Shown: one piece after another, positions 58,739 through 64,000 of the stretch | Position numbering within the stretch: the first letter of the stretch is position 1 | Layout: every line of letters starts with the position of its first letter | Assembly (NCBI GenBank): GCA_014529385.2 | Contig: CM043962.1 | Coordinates: 53,897,905 to 53,961,904 of the forward strand | Length of the DNA: 64,000 bases | Source of the DNA: Adiantum capillus-veneris | Taxonomy: Eukaryota > Streptophyta > Polypodiopsida > Polypodiales > Pteridaceae | Direction: 5' to 3' | Made by a program: the position numbers and the translations under genes | The notes under the pieces: model-generated | Database searches by the model: none | What the model was told of the DNA's origin: nothing | Seen by the model: the letters and a program-made list of their open reading frames with translations, nothing else

Positions 58739-59352
58739 ATTTTGGTGCCCCCACGGAGGACGGCTTGTGTATGTTTTGTGTAGGCTCAACCTTTAGCATA
58801 ATCAAGTAGCTTGCATGAATCACGAGAATTTGTACGATCCCTTCATTCCCATTGCAAGGCAAAAGGTGCACATAATTGTTAGTACTAAGTTGCAATTTCA
58901 ACGTGTAATTCGTAGAATTTTAGGTCCTCTTAGGTTGGCAGAGATAAACGCATCAGAAAATTATTTTATTTTGCCTCTCATTAGGTACGACCTTAGTTTG
59001 GACGTCTATATTTTTGTTTTGTTTTAAGCATAAGGTCATGCATAGAAAATGGATAATGGCCCAAGAATAGAGGTTTTCCCCTTTCATTTCACTCCACACA
59101 TTAGAATAAACATTGCAATTAGTAGAAAAATCCATTTTCAACAACGTATGGTGTTCATGTTTGGTGCCCAAAGAGTAGGAGAAATTCTCGCGTCACCAAA
59201 CCCTGTCATCCTACCTCTCATTGATTATCATAGGTCATTTGATGTGAATATTTTTATTTTGTTGTAGAATAGATTGCAATTTAGAGAATATTATTGTGTA
59301 GATCTTTTAAAGAAAGAAAAAACAAAAACGCGTCACTTTGAAATCAATTCAA
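58739..59352 (+). mobile_element. Gypsy leader with primer-site-like start
   Basis: Directly after the LTR is ATTTTGGTGCCCCCACGGAG. The TGG start and position fit a primer site, but I cannot assign the tRNA. Two diverged copies of an about 200-bp leader segment follow: TAGGTTGGCAGAGATAAACG near 58930 and AGAGTAGGAGAAATTCTCGC near 59170, each ending in TTTGATGTGAATATTTTTAT-like text. Confidence 0.6.
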
Positions 59353-60202
59353 TGGAGAACCAACGCCAAATGTCTGGATATCCTCTTTTCTTTGGAGAGC
59401 CTGGAGAGGATGCAGAATTATTTTTGGCAAATTTCAAGATGTCTTGTTGTATCAAGAGGATAGTAACTGATCAAGAACGTGTAGAAATGTTTGAGGTAGT
59501 CCTTAGGAAAGATGCTAGCACTTGGTTTGACTCTTTGCTTGAGGAAGTTGAAGAAAATTACATGGAAGTTGTCAATCATTTCAAGAGATACTTCTTTGAT
59601 CCCCAAAACACTCAAAAGCTATGGCAAGACATTGTTTCTCATAAGCAAAAAGACTTAGATGACTACTACTTGTACAAGCAAGAGTTTCTACGTCTTTGGG
59701 CTGTATGGGTGAGAAATGTTGCTAACCTTGGTGATGGTGCAGAGTTCCTAAAGAAGGAGAGGTTCATAGCCGGACTCTTTCCTGACCTTAAGGTAAAAGT
59801 TGAGGCGGGTGCACCTGCTACCTTTGATGCAGTTGAAACTAGGACTGCTGAGAAATATAGAAAACTCAAGTGCTTAAGGGGAGAGGTTCCAATAGAAGGT
59901 CTGAAACCCAAAGGTAAGTCACAAACATCAACATCTAGGGAGCTTCCTGAGGTAACGGCGGAAGTGATTGAGAAGTTAAATGAATCCTTAAGCAGCCTAT
60001 CAATTCACCTTGCACAAGCTGTAGGTCCAAAGGGACAAGCAAAGAAGTCAGAAGAGCGAGATCCACCACGACCTAGGAGAGTCTTGCAATGCTAGAATTA
60101 CGGAGAGTCTGGACATGGGATGTATAATTGTCCTTGGCCCCGTGGGGAGCCAGGGAGACCTAACTTGAATTACCCAGTGATGAATGCAGGTGAATTCCAT
60201 AA
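59353..60202 (+). mobile_element. Gypsy gag of the long-LTR element, cut by the inversion junction
   Basis: Starts MENQRQMSGYPLFFGEPGED. The capsid region contains ELFLANFKMSCCIKRIVTDQ, EVVLRKDASTWFDSLLEEVE, FKRYFFDPQNTQKLWQDIVS and DDYYLYKQEFLRLWAVWVRN (Retrotrans_gag type). A zinc-knuckle-like remnant (GESGHGMYNCPW) follows. The gag then abuts antisense copia DNA at about 60203; protease and polymerase are not seen here and should lie past 64000. Fossil. Confidence 0.85.
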
Positions 60203-61159
60203 GTAACCTGTTTTTCCTCTCAGCAACACCATTTTGCTAAGCTGTATAAGGCACTGTACATTGGTGTTTTATCCCATGACTAGCCAAAAATGCATTAAAT
60301 TCATGAGACATATACTCTCCCCCTTGATCTGAACGGAGGGTGCCCATAGTACATTTCGAGACATTTTCATCCATAGCCAAAAATTGTTTGAAGCACATAA
60401 AAACTTCAAACTTTGCTTTAAGAGGAAATACCCATGCATGCCTGGAGTAGTCATCAATGAAAGTCACAAAGTAAAGGTAGTTGCCCAAGGATGGAGTTTG
60501 CATGGCCCCACAAACATCACTATGCACAAGCTGCAACCTGCATGTGGCCCTAACTGAACCATCCTTTGGAAACATAGAACACTACATCTTACCCAAAATA
60601 TAGCCTTCACAACCATGTTTGACAAGTGCTTCGAGAGACGACAAAGAAGCAACCATATCAGATTTCTGCAAACGCAGCAAACTAGCAAAATTCAGATGAC
60701 CAAAACGTGCATGCCAAAGTTTTGCATCTGAAATAGCCCTTGAATCTGCAACTACATTTGTAAAATTTTGTCCACACTTGTCATACAAAGTAAGCTTATA
60801 CAGCCCACGGCACAAAAGCCCAGATGCAACAATCTCATCACCAAAACTAAGATCATGAACTATACATTTGTCATCCACAAATTTGACTACAAGTCCATGT
60901 CTAGCAAGTGCAGATATAGACAGAAGATTCTTCTTGATCCTAGGTACATAAAGTGCATCAACAAGTGTGAAAGAACTGCCATTTGTAGTAGTAAGCACAA
61001 TCTTTCCAACTGCCTGAACCAAATAAGAGGAATTGTTGGCACAAGTGACTGAATTCCCATGAGGGGCAGACTCGAGAGAGGTGAACAATTCACAATGTGA
61101 GTTAATGTGCTTTTAGCACCACTGTCAAAATACCACACATGCAAATCTGCAGTAACTAG
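60203..61159 (-). mobile_element. Inverted copia segment (protease end to integrase)
   Basis: The minus strand reads copia from the protease active-site region (VWYFDSGA) through the gag-pre-integrase region (LWHARFGHLNFASLLRLQKS) into integrase (FIDDYSRHAWVFPLKAKFEV, LRSDQGGEYMSHEFNAFLAS). It corresponds to about 16911-17868 of the full copia, which is exactly the segment that should follow 48412. It borders the inverted gypsy LTR with CTAG at 61156-61159. Fossil. Confidence 0.9.
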
Positions 61160-62174
61160 TGAGGCAGTCCGGGACAGGCAACAAGAGAGGCGACCTCTAA
61201 ACACCCCTCAAGGCTCCCGTGCTGCTCAATTGGGGCTGGGGCAACCACAAGCACAACACAACAACAAACCCACAGCCAAACCCAAACAAGATAGGGGCAC
61301 CACCTAGTTATGGTATGCGAACTAAGACGCAAGAGAGATTTTGGCACAACCAAGAAGATGCACCACACAACACACACAAACAACCTCACACCAAGATACA
61401 CACAAACTGGACCAGAGAGAGCTAGAGCAAAGGGAAGAGAGAGAGAAAAGGATCTTGCGTAATACCTTATTTGTGACTTGCAAATGGAGGTGGTTCGTTA
61501 TGATGCTATCGTAGAGCTTGTATAAACTCACTCAATGCTTAGTGATTGCTAAAACATTGCCAAAACACACACACATTGTCTTAGGGTGTGGGAGACCTCT
61601 CACCACAATACCCTCTTACAATGGACACAAAACTGGCAATGAAAAACACACTAAAACACTTTCTAAAATCAAAATCAACCGATAAAAACTCAAATACACA
61701 AGTCACCTTGAATTCACCAAACCGTATTGCACAAATGGAAGGACGAAGATTTGAACGTCGAATCACGCCTTTGATGCACCAAACCTCAATTTATTGATGA
61801 TGAAGGAGCATATACAATAGTGGTTTTGAGGTTTGTGGAACTCACGCTCTCTCACTTGCAATGTGTAGCTTGAAGGCTTCTCTCACACCAAGAGTGAAGC
61901 TCACAAGTGGTTGCTACACCTAAGTCTCTCCTCACGCATAGAGTGTTGGGGTGCTATGTGAGATGTTGGAGGTTGTTTTACAAGAAGGAAAGGGGCCTAT
62001 TTATAGGTTGGAGACCCCTCATTAAGATTATTGGAAATCCTAATTTACAAGCTAACAAATCAGGATTATGATTTTTTTGAATATTAAAACATTGTGGGCC
62101 TTCTTTGTCTGCTTGAGTCATGGGTGTGGGCTCAAAAGAGAGCATTATTGATGGTAGATAAGGTGAAAGTAAGT

Positions 62175-62236
<62 letters not shown>

Positions 62237-63829
62237 GCTATACACATGTCTTGAGGCGAGGTGTCTTTTATGGTTAGGTCAATGGCTATTTTGTGTTAGT
62301 ATGTTAGTGGTTAGTAATCACTAGAAAGTTAATGTTACATTTACAATGGGTAGAATGAGGTGGATGGTTGAATGAAGTGAGCAAATCCTTGTGATGGTGA
62401 AGCTTGAAGATGTTTTGGACTTACTTGTGTAGGTTCTCAAAATGACTATTGATCTTCTTCTTCGTCTTCTCTTCTTTATGCCACTGCCGCCAAGGTTGAT
62501 TATCGTGATAAAAATGGTAATTTCGTTGATGATATCTCTTGATTTGCAGAGGTTAATCATGGTACACATGCTGAATTTATGTATATATATAAGGGTTAAG
62601 ATGGAATTGTACTTTGGAGATAATAGAGAGAGGCATAGAGATGGTGTATGTATGTAGAGGTTCATAAAAGAACTATAGGGATGAGAGAGAAGGGTAATGG
62701 TGAAGAGGGTGGGAGAAGTCATGGAAATTGCAGGTTTGAGTGAGGGAAGGAGAGGGAGGGATGTGTAAGAGTGAGTAGGTGTGTGGAAGGGTGAGAGAAG
62801 ACTAAAAGCTACTTGTGAGAAAAGTGGGCAGACTGGGGTCCACTCAAAAAATCATGGCTCACCGCTGGTAGCTCCAAAAATCATGAAAACATTTGAGGTG
62901 ATTATTCAGAGAGTGGGCTACATTTTCTCTTTTGACCACCGCTCCAAATTCGGAGTGGAGATAGGTGCCAAAATTCTCACCAAAAAGCCCGTTTTTTATG
63001 ACTGCAAAAGTCTTTTAGTGGCCCCCTCCTTTGTTGAATTTGTACAATGCATCCAAGAGTGAGCCCCTCCTTTGTCATATTATAATACAAAGCATCCAAG
63101 TTGCCCTTGACCCATGCATGGAGGAGGATTATTGGTGAATAAAGAAATATATACATGGTGGGACTAGTGTATGGACTATTCATGGACTTTAGCTCAATGA
63201 GCACATGGTGTTAGAATAATGAGTAAAAATAATAATAAAAATATAGAGGAGTTATGGATATGGAAAGATATTGGAATCATATGATATGGTCCCTCCTTGA
63301 ATTATTTTGGGTGAAAGAGGAAAAGGTATGCAAGTAAATAATATAATAAAAGTAACCAATGAGTAGAAATCAATTTTTTGTTTTCATGAGGGTGAGGGTG
63401 AAAATGTGGGAGTGATTTGTATAAAGGAAAAATATGAGGTTAGAGTATGTACAATATTGGCAAAAAATATAATTATGGTGTAAGAGAATGAAAGAAGGTG
63501 TACATAGGTTTAATAAAACACACACCTAAGTAGAATATTTAAATAAAATACCAAAATAATTATAAAAAATCCCTATATTTAGGCCATATATACAATGAAA
63601 TATTTACACACAAAGAGGCCATAATATCCTTTTATTTTTTTTATTTTTTTGTCTCAACTAGCCTAGTGACTAGCTAGCTGAGGGTTTTTAAGAAGATATG
63701 GGAAAAGCCCCCTAACTCACACACGCCTATGTACAGTGAAATGGTAGGGATAGCCATAGCGTTTGGGTGAATTTGGTAGGGTGGAGTAACTTACTATGGC
63801 AATTATGGAGAGCCGAAAAACGGCTATCA
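61160..63829 (-). repeat. 3' LTR of the gypsy element, inverted
   Basis: 2,670 bp; on the minus strand starts TGATAGCCGTTTTTCGGCTC and ends ...CGGACTGCCTCA. Contains (GA)n at about 62177-62234 and the unoccupied CACTA site at about 62535. About 98-99% like the other LTR. Confidence 0.9.
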
Positions 63830-63842
63830 TTAGCCCTCCCCC
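63830..63842 (-). other. Polypurine tract of the gypsy element
   Basis: GGGGGAGGGCTAA directly before the LTR start on the minus strand; shows that this LTR is the 3' one. Confidence 0.8.
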
Positions 63843-64000
63843 AGGATGATGGTATATTCATGTACCATCATAAAGAATCTTTTCCAAACAGAGTGCTTCA
63901 GAGTCCTTCACAATATCTTCATTGTTTGGCCCCTTGGAATTTTGGTTTGTGTTACACTCATGCTTCATGGAACAATACTTACATGAGATAGTTGCCTTTT
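63843..64000 (-). mobile_element. Gypsy internal region next to the 3' LTR, continues beyond the window
   Basis: 158 bp of non-repeated DNA upstream (minus strand) of the polypurine tract; no motif recognisable in this length. By position it is the 3' end of the internal region. Confidence 0.6.

Larger units (their letters stand above)
48417..64000. mobile_element. Gypsy LTR element with 2.66-kb LTRs, rearranged by inversion, continues past the window
   Basis: A plus-strand 5' LTR (48417-58738, including the CACTA insertion) is followed by a TGG-type primer-site-like stretch and gag. A second LTR, inverted (61160-63829), has its polypurine tract GGGGGAGGGCTAA at 63830-63842 (minus), so it is the 3' LTR reading leftward. 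CTAG lies outside both LTRs (48413-48416, 61156-61159). The copia segments outside them are consecutive parts of one copia. The whole is best explained as one gypsy inserted in the copia, after which its 3' half plus adjoining copia was inverted. LTRs are about 98-99% alike by translated and spot comparison, so it is young. Broken by the rearrangement. Confidence 0.8.

Noticed and set aside
61588-61797. 69-codon frames conserved in both gypsy LTRs
   Set aside because: They are the same LTR read twice; conservation reflects the recent common origin, not coding constraint.
48417-63829. A large foldback (Foldback/TIR) element with 2.66-kb inverted ends
   Set aside because: The arms have TG...CA LTR ends, a polypurine tract and a leader with gag, and the outside copia parts are consecutive. 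An inverted LTR pair from one gypsy explains this better.
1-64000. tRNA, rRNA or organelle-derived genes
   Set aside because: No tRNA cloverleaf consensus, rRNA or organelle gene wording was recognised; the tRNA-like strings present are retroelement primer sites.

Overview
The window reads as nuclear DNA of a land plant, most likely a fern. It has plant LTR retrotransposons using initiator-Met and Asp-type primer sites, a plant En/Spm (CACTA) transposon with TNP2-type genes, a plant-style PPR fragment, and long CT and CA microsatellites. The fern call rests on my recollection of similar gag and PPR wording in fern genomes and is not proven. I see no intact host gene. Almost everything is mobile-element DNA, much of it nested.

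Left part (1-12194): a broken PPR fragment; gypsy gag and polymerase pieces (2930-5665) separated by an LTR/primer-site piece of another family; an acidic orphan ORF (6415-6870); a non-coding copia-like element (7255-10167) carrying a small TIR element (9227-9662); a minus-strand copia 3' end (10663-11655); and a degenerate satellite (11656-12194).

Middle (12195-42338): the satellite is interrupted at 12195 by a terminal inverted repeat starting ATTAGGAAG, and resumes in the same orientation and near phase at 42339 just after the inverted form of that repeat. The simplest reading is one very large DNA transposon of unknown family. It is about 30 kb now and about 10.7 kb without three later LTR insertions, each with a perfect 5-bp target duplication: a copia (15289-20421, TTACG), a gag/protease-only gypsy-type element (21006-30357, CATTC) and a Tnt1-like copia (30664-35651, AATTG). 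The 9227-9662 element has the same ends and looks like its small non-autonomous relative.

Right part (42339-64000): the satellite continues to about 44575 as a roughly 134-bp unit with a 1.34-kb higher-order period, followed by an unrecognised degenerate coding stretch. Then comes a three-layer nest. A copia (from 46785) was hit by a gypsy element with LTRs of about 2.66 kb (from 48417). The gypsy 5' LTR was hit by a 7,663-bp CACTA element (49712-57374) with target duplication AGA; the other LTR supplies the empty site. The second gypsy LTR (61160-63829) is inverted and is joined to the missing next segment of the copia, also inverted. This indicates a genomic inversion whose far end lies beyond the window.

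The CACTA element is the best-preserved gene-bearing unit. It has a six-exon TNP2-like transposase (51929-55657) and a three-exon second gene (50348-51657), both on the minus strand, between subterminal arrays of GCGTCGCTA-type motifs. Hand comparison of LTR pairs suggests the order of insertion: gag-only element oldest (about 9% divergence), copia at 15289 (about 6%), Tnt1-like (about 3%), long-LTR gypsy (about 1-2%), and CACTA youngest.
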